Assembly (NCBI RefSeq): GCF_020379485.1
Contig: NW_026015704.1
Span: 1-64,000, forward strand
Length of the DNA stretch: 64,000 nt
Direction of reading: 5' to 3'
Origin: Brassica napus
Lineage: Eukaryota; Streptophyta; Magnoliopsida; Brassicales; Brassicaceae
In this document: positions 53,261-64,000 of the stretch, one piece after another
Numbering within the stretch: position 1 is the stretch's first letter
Layout: each line of letters begins with the position of its first letter
The notes under the pieces: generated by a model
Told to the model about the DNA's origin: nothing
Database searches by the model: none
Seen by the model: the letters and a program-made list of their open reading frames with translations, nothing else
Made by a program: the position numbers and the translations under genes

Positions 53261-54868
53261 TTTTTCTTTGTGCAACCTTTCATTTCATTAACTTAAACTT
53301 CAAACATACAATAGATAGAGGGAATTATCCATCCTCTTTGATTACAACAATAAAACTTAAAACCATAGGAAGTTAAAGTAGATAGATTCTCCGAAGAGAT
53401 TGACAGCAAAAAAGAGACAATGCTCAAATGCGTCGATAGGAGATTCACGGTAAAACCGGATTCATAAACCATAGTCACCATATGTTGTATATGTTGTGAC
53501 GTTGAAAACAAACCCTTACCTCCAGAACACATCACTAAGACAAGTCTGGTTGCATCTTCTGATCCTGTACAGACCTCTAAACAAGATAGCAAAATGGTGA
53601 AGGGGTTGAAAAGCTTTTCCGATATTGCAATCGGGATAAGACGATCTCTTACAAAGAGGGATGTTTGTAGAATGATTCTCTCCTTTGAGAAGGAGGAGGT
53701 GGACAAGGATCTCTCTCTGCCCTGTCGAGAGGAAGGTTGATGAAACTTAACCATAAAGGACAGTTTCAGCGGGCTGTTTGTTTCGAGCTTTAGGAGTCTC
53801 AAATTTGGAGATGAAACTGAGCACTGACTTGGGGTCGAGGTAGCTAACTGTGGTCTACGCATACACTTCGGGAGAGTAGTCCAGAAGCTGATGGTGGAGA
53901 AACTGCGACTGTCTTGTGAGGACTTCAAAAGATGTTCTGTAAAGCATTGAACAAGTACAGTCAACCCAGAGATATAGCTACCAAATATAATGCCACGCTC
54001 ACACCAAAACATAGCTGAGATGGTTTTCTCCTGAGATAACTCAGACATTAAAGCACTTGACTCCTTCACACGGATGAACAGAGAGGTAGACTTGACTTCA
54101 GATTCCAAGGGAACAAGCATTGATTCTAAGCAAAACATGTGGACTCCAGCATTACCGTGTTGGATCCATGGAGATTTTTCAGAGCCAAAGCTGAGCCCTT
54201 GGTCGTTGTTCTCTAACAAGCTTTGAAGGGGTGAGCAGTCGTCGGAAGGAGCAGCTACGAGCGGTGTTCGTGGTGAACAGAGATTAGTTACTGGGTCTTT
54301 GAAGAGGAGATTCCTCGCCGGAATAGTTTGATAGTAGTGTTCAGAGCCATTGAGACTTATAGTTCCGACGAGAATTGGACAAGGAGGGCTGGTGCAGGAG
54401 CCACACTCACACCAGAACCTGACAGGATAGATCTTCCCCGAAGGGAGAAAGTTCATCATCTTAGGAGATGAGGAGAGTAACGTACGTTGCAGCATCAATA
54501 GATCTGAGATCTGAGAAGATTCAACTAGAGTAAGAGAATTGCAGGTCATAAGAGTCAGATCTGGAACTTGTGCCGTCAAAAGAGATGAGAAAGGGCTAAA
54601 CAAGAGCCAAAGGATATAAAGACGGCACCGGCAACTTCTTCTACAACTCGCGACGACTAAAGAGGTGAAAAATCCCAACCACACAAGAAACTCGTGGAGA
54701 AGAAAGGTAAAAAGAAGAAAAGGAGAAACAGAGAGATGGGAAACGGTGAGAAGACGGCGACGCCGGCGAGCTACGAAGCTGCCGGCGTCGGAATCCATGG
54801 ATGAGCGAGCTGCCTTGGTAACCGTGCCTGAAGCGTTTTAAAGTCGTTCCGTTTGTTGTAAAAAACAT
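53261..54868 (-). mobile_element. Retroposon (Sadhu-like or processed retrogene), 1.6 kb, with 15-bp TSD
   Basis: A 15-bp perfect duplication, CCACAAGGGGTCCTT, flanks it (53246-53260, 54869-54883). On the minus strand it ends in AAAGAAAAAAA, a poly(A)-like tail, after an mRNA-like 3' region. It starts with a leader-like stretch about 70 bp before an ATG. The GCCGGCG-rich 5' part followed by CT-rich sequence resembles the two Sadhu-like elements at 16.2-18.3 kb. Unlike those, it holds an open frame over nearly its full length. No introns are visible. Confidence 0.75.
53293..54798 (-). CDS. Intact 501-codon ORF within a retroposon, product unknown
   Basis: One uninterrupted frame from ATG at 54798 to a stop at 53293, filling most of the retroposon. 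The N terminus has an Arg-rich patch (ARRRRRLL) followed by a hydrophobic stretch (SPFLLFTFLLHEFLVWLGFF) that could act as a signal anchor. Then comes a Ser/Leu-rich body with scattered Cys (FWCECGSCTSPPCPI, FWCERGI). I recognise no domain. The Ser/Leu/Phe bias is what a shifted or non-coding frame of CT-rich DNA often gives, so this may be a chance or former ORF. Its length (501 codons without a stop) argues the other way. The short distance from the inferred 5' end to the ATG (about 70 nt) would suit translation if it is transcribed. Confidence 0.35.
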   Translation of the reverse strand: MDSDAGSFVARRRRRLLTVSHLSVSPFLLFTFLLHEFLVWLGFFTSLVVASCRRSCRCRLYILWLLFSPFSSLLTAQVPDLTLMTCNSLTLVESSQISDLLMLQRTLLSSSPKMMNFLPSGKIYPVRFWCECGSCTSPPCPILVGTISLNGSEHYYQTIPARNLLFKDPVTNLCSPRTPLVAAPSDDCSPLQSLLENNDQGLSFGSEKSPWIQHGNAGVHMFCLESMLVPLESEVKSTSLFIRVKESSALMSELSQEKTISAMFWCERGIIFGSYISGLTVLVQCFTEHLLKSSQDSRSFSTISFWTTLPKCMRRPQLATSTPSQCSVSSPNLRLLKLETNSPLKLSFMVKFHQPSSRQGRERSLSTSSFSKERIILQTSLFVRDRLIPIAISEKLFNPFTILLSCLEVCTGSEDATRLVLVMCSGGKGLFSTSQHIQHMVTMVYESGFTVNLLSTHLSIVSFLLSISSENLSTLTSYGFKFYCCNQRGWIIPSIYCMFEV

Positions 54869-55041
54869 CCACAAGGGGTCCTTATTTCATGATTTTGGGG
54901 ACTGGTTTTTATGGTTTGGTGGGACCACACATTGAGTTTTTGAAAGAAATTCCCTTTTAGAAATCCCAATAATAGTGCTCTAAGGTACATGGAATGCATC
55001 ATTGATTGCTTACAACGGATGTGATTGTTATTAACATGTAT

Positions 55042-55820
55042 TCTTATATATTAAAGCAGAAGTCACAACTTTGATTCATGTGTGATTTTTTAAAAAATAG
55101 ACTTAATGGACATATTTCTAGAAAGTCATGTTACATTTAATCTCTAATTTTATCATTTAAATTTTGGGCTTACCAAAAAAATTTATTGAGCTATCAATAA
55201 TTGGATTTAAACAATAAATGATTCATTAGATTTATAGATAGTATAAATTAAATAGATATAATTTAATATTGTAATACTATACCTCTATATGTTAATTATT
55301 TATATATTTATTGATGTTAACTTTTAAAATTATAAAGATTTTTTTAAATAACAAAAATCATATTATCTAACAATGATTAATCTTCACTACCTTAAACCAA
55401 TGAAAACAAATTTTAAACTATATAAACATTAAACAAAAACTAAATGTTTAATTATTTACTCGATAATATAAATCTATGAAGGGAAAAGTTTATTTTTTTA
55501 AAAGCTTTCTAAATTTGTGAAATGTTACAATATCTTTGAATATGACAATAAAACAATATTTTACTAATCTTTATATATATAGTTACAATTTTAATAATGA
55601 AATAATAATCTGAAAATATATATATAGAAGAAGATAAAAATACATGTAAAAATTTGAAATAATCTATTCAATGAAAACATATACCGTAAACTTATTTTGT
55701 TTTAAAAATTGATAGACACATATATATTACAATATATACCGATTTAGAATTGAAAACAAAATATTTATATAAAAATAAATGAAAATAAAAACTCGCGCGG
55801 TTACGCGGATCGAGATCTAA
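55042..55820 (+). mobile_element. Helitron, non-autonomous (779 bp)
   Basis: It begins TCTTATATATTAAAGCAG and ends with a GC-rich stem (CTCGCGCGGTTACGCGGA) then GAGATCTAA|T, a CTAA form of the CTRR end. The first 70 bp match the 48978 Helitron almost base for base. The base before the TC is T where A is usual. The interior is AT-rich and non-coding. Confidence 0.75.
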
Positions 55821-57850
55821 TTATATTTATAGTTGATTTAGTATGAGTTAATATTTGAATTCACTAAATAATATTTCTAATAGAAGTGTTTTTTCGGAGA
55901 AATATCTCGTCTGATCAGAACTTTGTCTAACCAATTCGACAGCTGACAAAAAAAAAAATAGAAGTGATTGAAGAGAGCATTTTGGTGCATCTGTGTGTTT
56001 CTTAATTTCTACAAGATATTTGGTTACGACACCTAAAGAAATTTCTATTATTGGATATTTAAAAGTAATGGTGCACAAAAAAGGATAATTTAAGTAATTA
56101 TATATACGGTATATAGTATACTACGTACATTGTTTTGGGCAAACGGGTATATAGTATATCTGTATATATACTCAAGGGGTTGTTTATAAACAGATCTTAT
56201 AATTCCATGAACAGAGAAGAAAAATTAGCTAACCAGGCCATAATAACTAAAGAGAAATTGCTTAAAATGCTCTACATTGACTAATACTTTTTAAAAATAC
56301 ATCCAATCAAAAATACTTTAACATTTGAGTTTATAGTCGATTGCACTATATTAAAACGTGTCCTATAATTAAGTGAGGAACAACATTTCTACCTTCCCGA
56401 ATATACTCTTTTTACCTTCTTTAATATGCCCGGAGGAGAGGATATAGTCCTAAGCTGAGAATGACAATTTCTTTCTTTCGAAATCATATATATATACAGT
56501 AACTTGCCAAGTGACGGTAAGCGTTTTCTTTATCTTCTATCTGTTGAGGTGGACGTAACTCGTAAGCTACTCGATTAATTGACTGCATTGGATGTGTTTT
56601 TCATGATCTGAAGGAGGAGGAAAGTCTCTCTAATATAACCGATGAATATGAACAAGCAAACAACAAGTGTTCTTGGGATTTATCTGCACGACCGCAAAGG
56701 TCAGGCATTATCGGCCGGTAGGGTTCAAGGAGTACAAGATAAGCGACACAACTCTGAACTCTCAAATGCAAAGCCTTTTGTCACACCTATGTTTAGGGAT
56801 ATTTTTTCGGTTGATTTATTTATAACAATATAAAAATGCAACTTGAATGATAGATAATTAGATACGCAGCCTATTAGGGTGATTGGTTAACAAATAATTT
56901 ACAAATGATTGCTACGTTCGTTATCACTACTTTTGCACCAACCCACGTTTGGTTTGATCTTTACCTATCGTTTAGCTGTTATACGAGATTCTCTGTAAAT
57001 TTTGTCGTAAGGTTTCATATCTTAGTTGCAATCGCATATTCGTAATTGTAATATATTTGGGTACGTGTAACAGCAAAACATGCGATGCAGAAAGGACGTA
57101 CGTGTAATAAGTTGGACCGACCGCTCTTCTCATTATCACATTAGTTATTGAATATATTATTGTTCTCTGGTCAAACAACGATATTAAATAAAAACCACAC
57201 AATTACGAAATAATCCATGGAAATACAAAATGACATTACAGAAAGAAGGAGAAAATCACAATAATTGGAAAAAGAACAACCACTTATTTTTGATTTCGAC
57301 TGGTAAAGCAAGTAAAACGACAAAACTCAAAAAGATAGTTGTTGTTTGATTGATTGTCCTTTCATATTCGTTTTATTATAGAATTTCTATTGCTAAATTT
57401 TCAAAAGATATTTCACCCAAAAAGTATAATAAAAGAATAGTAAATAAAATAAAGAGAATTTGCATCAATAACCAAACAAAAATCCAAAATTAACTAACTA
57501 ACCAATTTTACACTCTCTCTCTTATTTTCTCTTCCTATCTCTCTCTACCCTTTCTCTACGAAACTAAATTTTTTTTTTTGATTATTTCACAAATAACCCT
57601 TAAAATAAAATTTGCGGTAATTTTTGACTAGGAATCTTTTGAATATTTCGGACACACATATCTTAATATATGTGTGGCTACATTTTATCAGTAACGATAA
57701 ATAAGTTTTGTGGTTAAATATGTTAAAAATCTCAATAAATATTGATGAGAGGGTATCTCATCAATTAAAATTTTCTTAGTGTTCTTTTCAAATTTTATAC
57801 ATTATTTTGTTTAAGGTGCTGAACAAATAATCGACAACAAAAAAAAACTA
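55821..57850. other. Intergenic, no gene recognised
   Basis: AT-rich DNA with short frames only. No terminal repeats or coding similarity were found. Confidence 0.5.
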
Positions 57851-58109
57851 ACAGCACTTCCAATCAAAAATTTTCAATTGGGTGTCTTAAGAATAAAATA
57901 AAAAAAATAAAAAGACAAGGTTTATAGTTTCTCTGTACCGAGCTTTTAAGATACTCTCTACAGTCAATTCTGACATGTGTTTGTGTTCTATTGGTTTTGA
58001 TTTTTGTAAAAATTAAACTTTGGTTAGACAAATTATGTTTTGATAAAAGACTAATTAATACTTTTGTGTTTAGACACTCATGTGGAGATGTTAACCGATG
58101 AGGATGCTC
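57851..58109. mobile_element. Possible small MITE
   Basis: The left end, TAACAGCACTTCCAATC, and the right end, GATGAGGATGCTCTAA, are weakly inverted (AGCACTTCCAATC against AGCATCCTCATCG). They enclose about 260 bp of AT-rich DNA. This is the weakest of the MITE calls. Confidence 0.3.
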
Positions 58110-58883
58110 TAAAAACAACCTATCACTCAACCAAATTTAAGTAGGGTAGTAAGTAAATTAGTTTATTTATTTATAATCCAATATATGTTAAATGACTAAA
58201 TGGTAAAACCATTATAAAGATGTCGTCAGGTTTTAACACGTTTGAACATATTTTTTTGCATTTTGCATAATCATGTTGTTTTATGAAATAACATGCTTTA
58301 AATAAATAAGTATGGTGGCCAGTATACATGTAAATTTATTGATGCATGCCATAAAAGATATTCATGTTACTTATTAGAACCAATCAACACACAAAACTGG
58401 AAGTGGGTGAAGAGATAATAGATATAAAATCCGTCAAACCTTTTGGTTTCGTATAAATGAAAAAAATTAGTTTGATCGCTTTCTTCTCACGTTTTTTTCT
58501 TCTGTTAAATCGTCCAAAGTAGGATCATAAGAGGTGACAGTGTGTTTTCCAAGGAAGTTTGATCGTCTAGTTAATAATCAAAATGTGTTTCTTTAATGAA
58601 AAACAATCAAAAGGTTGTCCATACAGTTTAGGAAATAACCTAGGATGTAATCTGAATCATCTTAGAAAAAAATCACTTTTTAATTTTTTTTTATAGATCA
58701 CCACTATATAATATAATTTTTTATTCCCTTTCCATATTTTTAATCGTCAGAGCCATTTAATTTAAAGGGCTTTCTATTTTTTGGCAGATATCCCAAAATT
58801 ATATTACGGGTCACAACATCAATTAGGCGCGTGCGGATTCAAAATGCCAAACCAAAAATTGTCATAATGTATTTTAAATGCTA
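58110..58883. other. Intergenic, no gene recognised
   Basis: AT-rich, non-coding; nothing further identified. Confidence 0.5.
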
Positions 58884-59300
58884 CTAGATCTTGATCTATG
58901 CCTCCGCACGGGTATTTGTTTTTAATTTTTATAAAAGTTTAAAAATTAAATATATATATTATTGTACTAATTAAATTAGAAGATGCTAATTAATTAAATA
59001 TAACTGCGTTAATTTTATTATTCTGAAAATTTTAACCGATTTTGATTAATTTAATTTTTAATAAACCAAAAAATTAATCTGATCATTTAATCTATTTTAT
59101 AGTTTTTTATGGATTACAAAATTAACTTTTTGATTTTGATTTTTTTAGTAAATGAATAATTGCATTTCTTCTAAATTTATTAGGTAGCTAAATATTAGGT
59201 AATTTCATAACAATTTTTATAGAAATTGCTATTTATAAGGTCAGTGGCATTGGATGGTAATTATTGAAAAAAACTTATGGTTAAGATTTATTTGTACTTC
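58884..59300 (-). mobile_element. Minus-strand Helitron 3' end, other boundary unknown
   Basis: The sequence A|CTAGATCTTGATC followed by CCTCCGCACGGG at 58884-58912 is, on the minus strand, a GC-rich stem, then GATCAAGAT and CTAG|T. That is the Helitron 3' signature seen elsewhere in the window. No 5' end was found, so the right coordinate is arbitrary. Confidence 0.45.
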
Positions 59301-60010
59301 AATATTAATAGTTTAGATAGATTAATATTAAAGCTAAAGTCAGTTCCTAAAACCCAACCAATCACCACCCTTTATTTTAGTTTAATACTTTAGAGATTAG
59401 TTTTACTGCTTGTTCTTGCTGAAATAATTGCTAGACTATCTAACAATTACATAATTTAAAATTACAGCAAAGTATTAATCTATAGTTTAGTCTATTTTAA
59501 GTTAGAATTCATATTCTCATTTTCTGTATCAAATACACTGATGTCAACAAAAAAAGAAGCCAATTTAAATACGCAAACATGATTTAAATTAAACGGTCCT
59601 TTAAAAAAGAGAATGAAGCAACATTTTAATTTATCTGCTATAAAGCCACCGATATATTAGGAGATTACCACTTTAGTCAAAATACTTCACGATATACTTG
59701 AAATACAAATAAATTTAGATGTAATTTCCTAAAGTCAGAAAGAAATACCGTCACATGTCGTATTTCTTTCTTCTTTACCTTCACGAGATCATAGACAAAC
59801 TCACCGATCAAAAAAATGGACGTGTATGTGAAGAGATTAATGTGGACCTACTGGACTGTTTATCCCAATATATCATATTATTTACTCATCAACCAACAGT
59901 ATAACAACACGTGTGTGTAATCCTTCTTACGTAGTTCTTCTGCATTTGATAGCCTTGGATTCACATGCAACAACTATTATAGGTTCCCAAAAAAGAAAAA
60001 AAACCTAGTC
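59301..60010. other. Upstream region of the second BBE-like gene
   Basis: AT-rich, non-coding. An ACACGTGTGTG stretch (CACGTG G-box) lies near 59909-59919, about 95 bp upstream of the TATA box, and could be a bZIP/bHLH site. Confidence 0.45.
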
Positions 60011-60018
60011 TATAAATA
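60011..60018 (+). promoter_or_regulatory. TATA box of the second BBE-like gene
   Basis: TATAAATA, 48 bp before the ATG at 60066, followed by an AC-rich leader with ATCACAAAACAAAA just before the start. Spacing is normal for a plant gene with a short leader. Confidence 0.75.
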
Positions 60019-60065
60019 CACACAAATATTACACTATTCAAAACACAAATCATCACAAAACAAAA

Positions 60066-61685
60066 ATGAAAATCTTGTCACCTATCTCCATACTCTATCT
60101 CATCTATCTTATCACAATCCCACGAGTCTCCTCATCATCACCATCGTTAACCGTTCCCCACCATTTCCTCCAATGTCTCGACACTCAACCCTCCGACCAC
60201 GGCAGTCCTAACTCCGCAACCGCCGTCATCCCCACAAACTCATCATTCTCCGCAAACCTGATGAGCGCCGTCAGAAACCTCCGGTTCGCTTCTGCCTCCA
60301 ACAGAAAACCGGAAGCCATCGTCGCCGCCCTCACCGAGACCCACATCAGAGCAACAATCTCCTGCTGCAAGCTCCTCAACCTCGAGCTAAGAGTCCGCAG
60401 CGGCGGCCACGACTACGAAGGCTTCTCCTACACCTCCCCGGTCCCCTTCGTGATCCTAGACATGTACAACTTCCACAAGATCGACATCAACATGGCCGAC
60501 GAGACCGTGTGGGTCCAAGCCGGGGCCTCTCTCGGGGAGCTTTACTACAACATTGCCAGCAAAAGCAAAGTCCACGCGTTTCCCGCCGGAGTGTGCCCCA
60601 AAGTCGGCGCCGGGGGGCATTTCAGCGGCGGAGGGTTCGGTAACCTCATGAGGAAGTACGGTTTGTCGATAGACCATATCATCGACGCGCAGATCATGGA
60701 CGCCAACGGGAAGGTCTACCGCGACAGACGCTCGATGGGAGAAGACGTGTTCTGGGCGTTACGCGGCGGAGGCGGCGGGAGCTACGGCGTGATCCTCGCG
60801 TGGAAGATAAAGCTCGTTAGGGTTCCGGAGAAGGTCACCGTCTTTAAACTTGAGAGGACGGTGAGAGAAGGAGCCGTTGACTTGGTTCACAAGTGGCAGC
60901 AAGTGGCTCCGGTTATCGATAGAGATTTATTTATCCGGTTAGAGATTAAACCGATAAACCGGAAAATATCCAAAGGAAAGACTATTAAAGTCTCATTCAT
61001 AGGAATGTTTCTCGGTACCCCGGAGAGACTCTTAAACATAACGAAAAAGAAGTTCCCGGAGCTACACTTAACGACGTCGGATTGCTTGGTGAAGAAGTGG
61101 ATAGACTCGGTGGTCTTCTGGGCGAACTACCCCGAAAAGGCACCGATAGAGATTCTCCTCAAGAGGATCTCAGCGAACGAGTATTACTGGAAACGAACGT
61201 CAGACTTTGTTCAAACTCCTATCTCAAAAGAGGGTCTGGCAACGATTTTTCAGACAATGATCGACCACTCGCCGCTTCCGCGGCGAGTGTGGATGCAGTG
61301 GAACCCATGGGGAGGGAGAATGGGTGAGATTCCCTCTGATGCGACGGCGTTTGTTCATAGAGGAGGTAACTTGTTCATGATAGAGCATTTCATGAACTGG
61401 TATAGACCTGGGGATGAGCTTGAGGAGAAGTTCTTGGCGATAGCGAGAAGCTTTAAAGAAGCGATGGCTCCTTACGTTTCCAAGAACCCGAGAGAGGCTT
61501 TCTTTAACTACAGAGACGTTGATATTGGTATCACGACGCCGGGGTATAATGCGACATACGAAGGAGCTAAGGTTTATGGGGAAAAGTATTTCAAAGGGAA
61601 CTACTTGAGGTTGGTTAAGACTAAAGCCCAGTTCGACCGGACTAATTTTTTCCGGTCTCAGCAAGGGATTCCGGTTCTTGCTTAG
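60066..61685 (+). CDS. BBE16: Berberine-bridge-enzyme-like flavo-oxidase, intronless, 539 aa (BBE-like 16 position)
   Basis: A secreted FAD-linked oxidase of the BBE/pollen-allergen-like family. Substrates of most plant members are monolignols or oligosaccharides, and the substrate here is unknown. A single open frame begins with a signal peptide (MKILSPISILYLIYLITIPR). The FAD-binding half includes His115 in RSGGHDYEG and Cys177 in FPAGVCPKVGAGGHFSGGG, both covalent flavin anchors. [19 protein letters not shown] follows. The C-terminal half has the FNYRDVDIG motif and ends NFFRSQQGIPVLA. Length is typical (about 530-540 aa). It differs from MEE23 in being intronless and keeping the common GGHFSGGGFG loop. 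Its coding DNA is much more GC-rich than its surroundings. The Arabidopsis neighbour of MEE23 in this position is, from memory, At2g34810 (AtBBE-like 16). The symbol rests on synteny. Confidence 0.93.
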   Translation: MKILSPISILYLIYLITIPRVSSSSPSLTVPHHFLQCLDTQPSDHGSPNSATAVIPTNSSFSANLMSAVRNLRFASASNRKPEAIVAALTETHIRATISCCKLLNLELRVRSGGHDYEGFSYTSPVPFVILDMYNFHKIDINMADETVWVQAGASLGELYYNIASKSKVHAFPAGVCPKVGAGGHFSGGGFGNLMRKYGLSIDHIIDAQIMDANGKVYRDRRSMGEDVFWALRGGGGGSYGVILAWKIKLVRVPEKVTVFKLERTVREGAVDLVHKWQQVAPVIDRDLFIRLEIKPINRKISKGKTIKVSFIGMFLGTPERLLNITKKKFPELHLTTSDCLVKKWIDSVVFWANYPEKAPIEILLKRISANEYYWKRTSDFVQTPISKEGLATIFQTMIDHSPLPRRVWMQWNPWGGRMGEIPSDATAFVHRGGNLFMIEHFMNWYRPGDELEEKFLAIARSFKEAMAPYVSKNPREAFFNYRDVDIGITTPGYNATYEGAKVYGEKYFKGNYLRLVKTKAQFDRTNFFRSQQGIPVLA

Positions 61686-64000
61686 TTTGGTGATGAGTTG
61701 TTGGATTTGGGACTTGGGGGGGAGTATTATAAGAAATAAAATATGGAATTTGGGACTGGATTTGTCTTATTTTCGTGGTCAAATGTATTGTTATACAGTG
61801 ATTTATTTTAGTCTCTAGGATAAGTCATCGTTGTAACTTCAGTCTATAATAAATGGAATGTGTTTTACTGTTAATATGCGAATCTCCAATGATGAATATA
61901 TATAAACAGTATATGCGGATCACAACAGCGGATAACGCCAACGAAATGAACTTTTTAATTTCAACATGTGTAAAAAAATTTAATGATTCGAAAGTTTTGG
62001 AGTGAAGTTACATCCCCAAGACCATAGCAAGGTATATGGTTCCATCTTAAGTGTCACTTCATTTTATATTTTTTGGAAAAAAATCTAATTAAGCTAGCAA
62101 CACGGGTGGTGTTTGGTGTAACTTGTGGTTATCTAATTTCTGTAGTTTTGTAATTCATGTGATTGAATTATTTTATTATTATTTTTTTTTTATTTCTGTG
62201 TGAACTCTCCCTATAAATCCTCAATGCACATGCTCTTAGATATTGCCCTAGAGATTTGACCAATCACTTGGTGTGTGTCTAATATTTTAAATAAAATTTA
62301 TAGTTCCATGCCGGTTCAATATTTTTTGGGTTCCATACTTCCATGTACTTGGTAATGTGATAACGTTCGTCGCCAAAGTACGTTGTAGATCTCATCGGGT
62401 CACGGTTCCAATTCCTTATTTTTTGTGTTCCATACTTCCATGTACTTAACAGTTCCCAATCCCGACCAGGTTTCTTGTTACAAAAATATACTATTAAACT
62501 GAACATCAAAAAGTATTGAAAGACAATCACACAATTGTGTCTCAAGGCATCAACGTAACTCTTTTTATTTTCATATTCAACAGACGCATCCACATCCACG
62601 ATTTCCCCATATCAACATGCACAGATTATATCATTTTTCTCTGGTTTCAATATTCGATATAGTTTCCTACTATTTAAGAAAGATAGTGATTTAAACGTTG
62701 GAGAATCTTAAAAACCGGTGTCTTATAGTACTGCCACGCAACTCGTCTTATTTGCTAAAAGGATTTAGTCTTCAACGGATGGGTCTACGTCATCTATTTT
62801 CCCACTACATGCATGCACGTTTGTTACAAAAACATAACATGCATTCACCGATGCACGGTTTCGAATTGTGATTACAAATGGTTATTTGAATCTCAAAGAG
62901 AAATTAACTATGTTTAGCCTCTAATATTTTTAGGGATAAAATCAAAAAATTCAATGCATGCCTTTATCTATATATCAACCAAGCCGTTGGTACCATTGCA
63001 AAGAGTGGTTTAAGAAATCTTCGCAAAAGGTCACAGTGAAACCACTTTTTTTTTATAGATTGAATATTGACATTTTGGACAAGACACGGGTTGCGTGGTT
63101 CCAATAAATGTGATGGGGCCTAGATTTTATTAACAGTTTTGTTCTATGATACCGACAGCTTCAAACTGGTCCGGCTTTGTGATATGGTTAGTTACAATTT
63201 ATTATAGTCCAATAAATTACACGTGGGGAAATGCAAGATTTTCTCACAACAGTTGGCGAAAACTCATTCAAAACAAAGTTGTTGAATCGAGCAGTAATTC
63301 AAATAGAGCTAGCAGATTTTATATTCTAATAATCAACAAATTAATCAGCCATTTATGATTAAATTAATCAAACTTCAGCTCCATCAAGTAGGCACTCGAT
63401 TTTTAGCACGTAAGATTTACTTTAACTCATATGACAAGGAAGAGTACTTTGAAAGTTGACACATTGAGTGGCCTATCTTTGAATTTTATGCATCCATCAT
63501 AACGCATCACCGTGCCATATTGTTTTAAGAGATCTGAAACAAATAAAATTATAAGTTATGATTTTATTTGATAATCATAGAAAGATATCAATGAACAAAA
63601 ATATGTAACTTAACAAGAGAAAATCCTAAACTAAAAGGCTAAAAGCTTTTGAATTGATAAAATTGTGAATTTGGGACAGTAATCTCTATCATCCAAGTAG
63701 ATATCTCTTTTTGTTTTCTTCATTTTTAATTTTGCGATTCTTCTATATATAACATATTTATATTATTAACCTTAAGAACTCCGTATTGGTTTTATTCCTC
63801 AGATTTACGCATTAAAGATGGAGCCGACTTCGACAATGAATAGCGATAGTTAATAGAAGCCATGTGGACAACATGTGAAGGTTGGATGATGGCATAAGTG
63901 TAGGTGCAACTTTGTATCCGGGTTTTGAGTAGAAGCTTTATTAAACTTTGGATGATGAGGCTAATAATTTGAATAACATGAGCGAAGAAAAAAGTAATAA
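61686..64000. other. 3' flank of the BBE-like gene and intergenic DNA to window end
   Basis: The first 200 bp contain likely 3' untranslated sequence with AATAAA-like words (AATAAAATATGG near 61736, AATAAATGG near 61848). A direct repeat GTTCCATACTTCCATGTACTT occurs twice about 100 bp apart (near 62330 and 62429). No gene is recognised up to 64000. Confidence 0.5.

Larger units (their letters stand above)
53103..54980. mobile_element. PIF/Harbinger-like MITE split by a nested retroposon
   Basis: TAA|GAGCAAACC at 53100 and its counterpart GTGCTC|TAA at 54980 form the ends. Inverted matches continue inward, GGGTTTCTAAAA against TTTTAGAAATCCC. TAA is the 3-bp duplication. The retroposon at 53261-54868 lies inside it. 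Without that insert the MITE would be about 255 bp, counting one copy of the 15-bp target duplication. Confidence 0.65.

Noticed and set aside
62279..62599. 106-codon minus-strand frame
   Set aside because: Its internal repeat reflects a 100-bp direct repeat in the DNA, and no domain or splice structure is visible.

Overview
This window is plant nuclear DNA, almost certainly from Brassica or a very close relative (Brassiceae). It is AT-rich, its genes are split by short GT-AG introns, and the gene order matches my memory of the Arabidopsis thaliana chromosome 2 segment At2g34720 to At2g34810. From left to right the genes are NF-YA4 (minus), RRN3 (minus), a beta-tubulin (minus), FAH1 (plus), EMB1611/MEE22 (plus), MEE23, a BBE-like 15 monolignol oxidoreductase homologue (minus), and a second berberine-bridge-enzyme-like gene (plus). 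Two genes I remember between NF-YA4 and RRN3 in Arabidopsis (a myosin-like coiled-coil protein and a PP2C phosphatase) are absent. The beta-tubulin is extra. Both differences fit gene loss and relocation after the Brassica genome triplication, but the synteny is recalled and was not searched.

Layout. 1-6.0 kb: intergenic, with one small MITE and an (AT)n tract. 6.0-7.7 kb: NF-YA4. 8.1-8.5 kb: an LTR-retrotransposon remnant. 8.9-11.9 kb: RRN3, 15 exons, with one apparent 1-nt frameshift. 12.8-14.95 kb: beta-tubulin, with a long inverted repeat in intron 1. 15.4-19.2 kb: foldback elements and two adjacent Sadhu-like retroposons. 19.48-20.97 kb: a PIF/Harbinger-like element packed with E2F-type TTTCCCGCC motifs, ending next to the FAH1 TATA box. 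21.0-35.2 kb: FAH1, whose first coding exon (51 nt) is separated from exon 2 by an 11.5-kb intron full of Helitrons. 36.97-42.0 kb: EMB1611/MEE22. 42.4-45.9 kb: MEE23, with a hAT element in intron 2. 49.0-55.8 kb: a mobile-element block of two Helitrons, a CACTA element, and a MITE carrying a nested retroposon that has an intact 501-codon ORF. 60.07-61.69 kb: the second BBE-like gene. The remainder is intergenic.

The genes do not form a pathway. They are ordinary housekeeping and developmental loci: CCAAT-box transcription, Pol I initiation, microtubules, sphingolipid 2-hydroxylation, meristem/embryo function and cell-wall flavo-oxidases. I found no CRISPR array, operon, tRNA, rRNA or bacterial-type system. 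The unusual material is the way mobile elements have reshaped FAH1 (promoter, leader intron and first coding intron), the coding potential of one retroposon, and the broken RRN3 frame.
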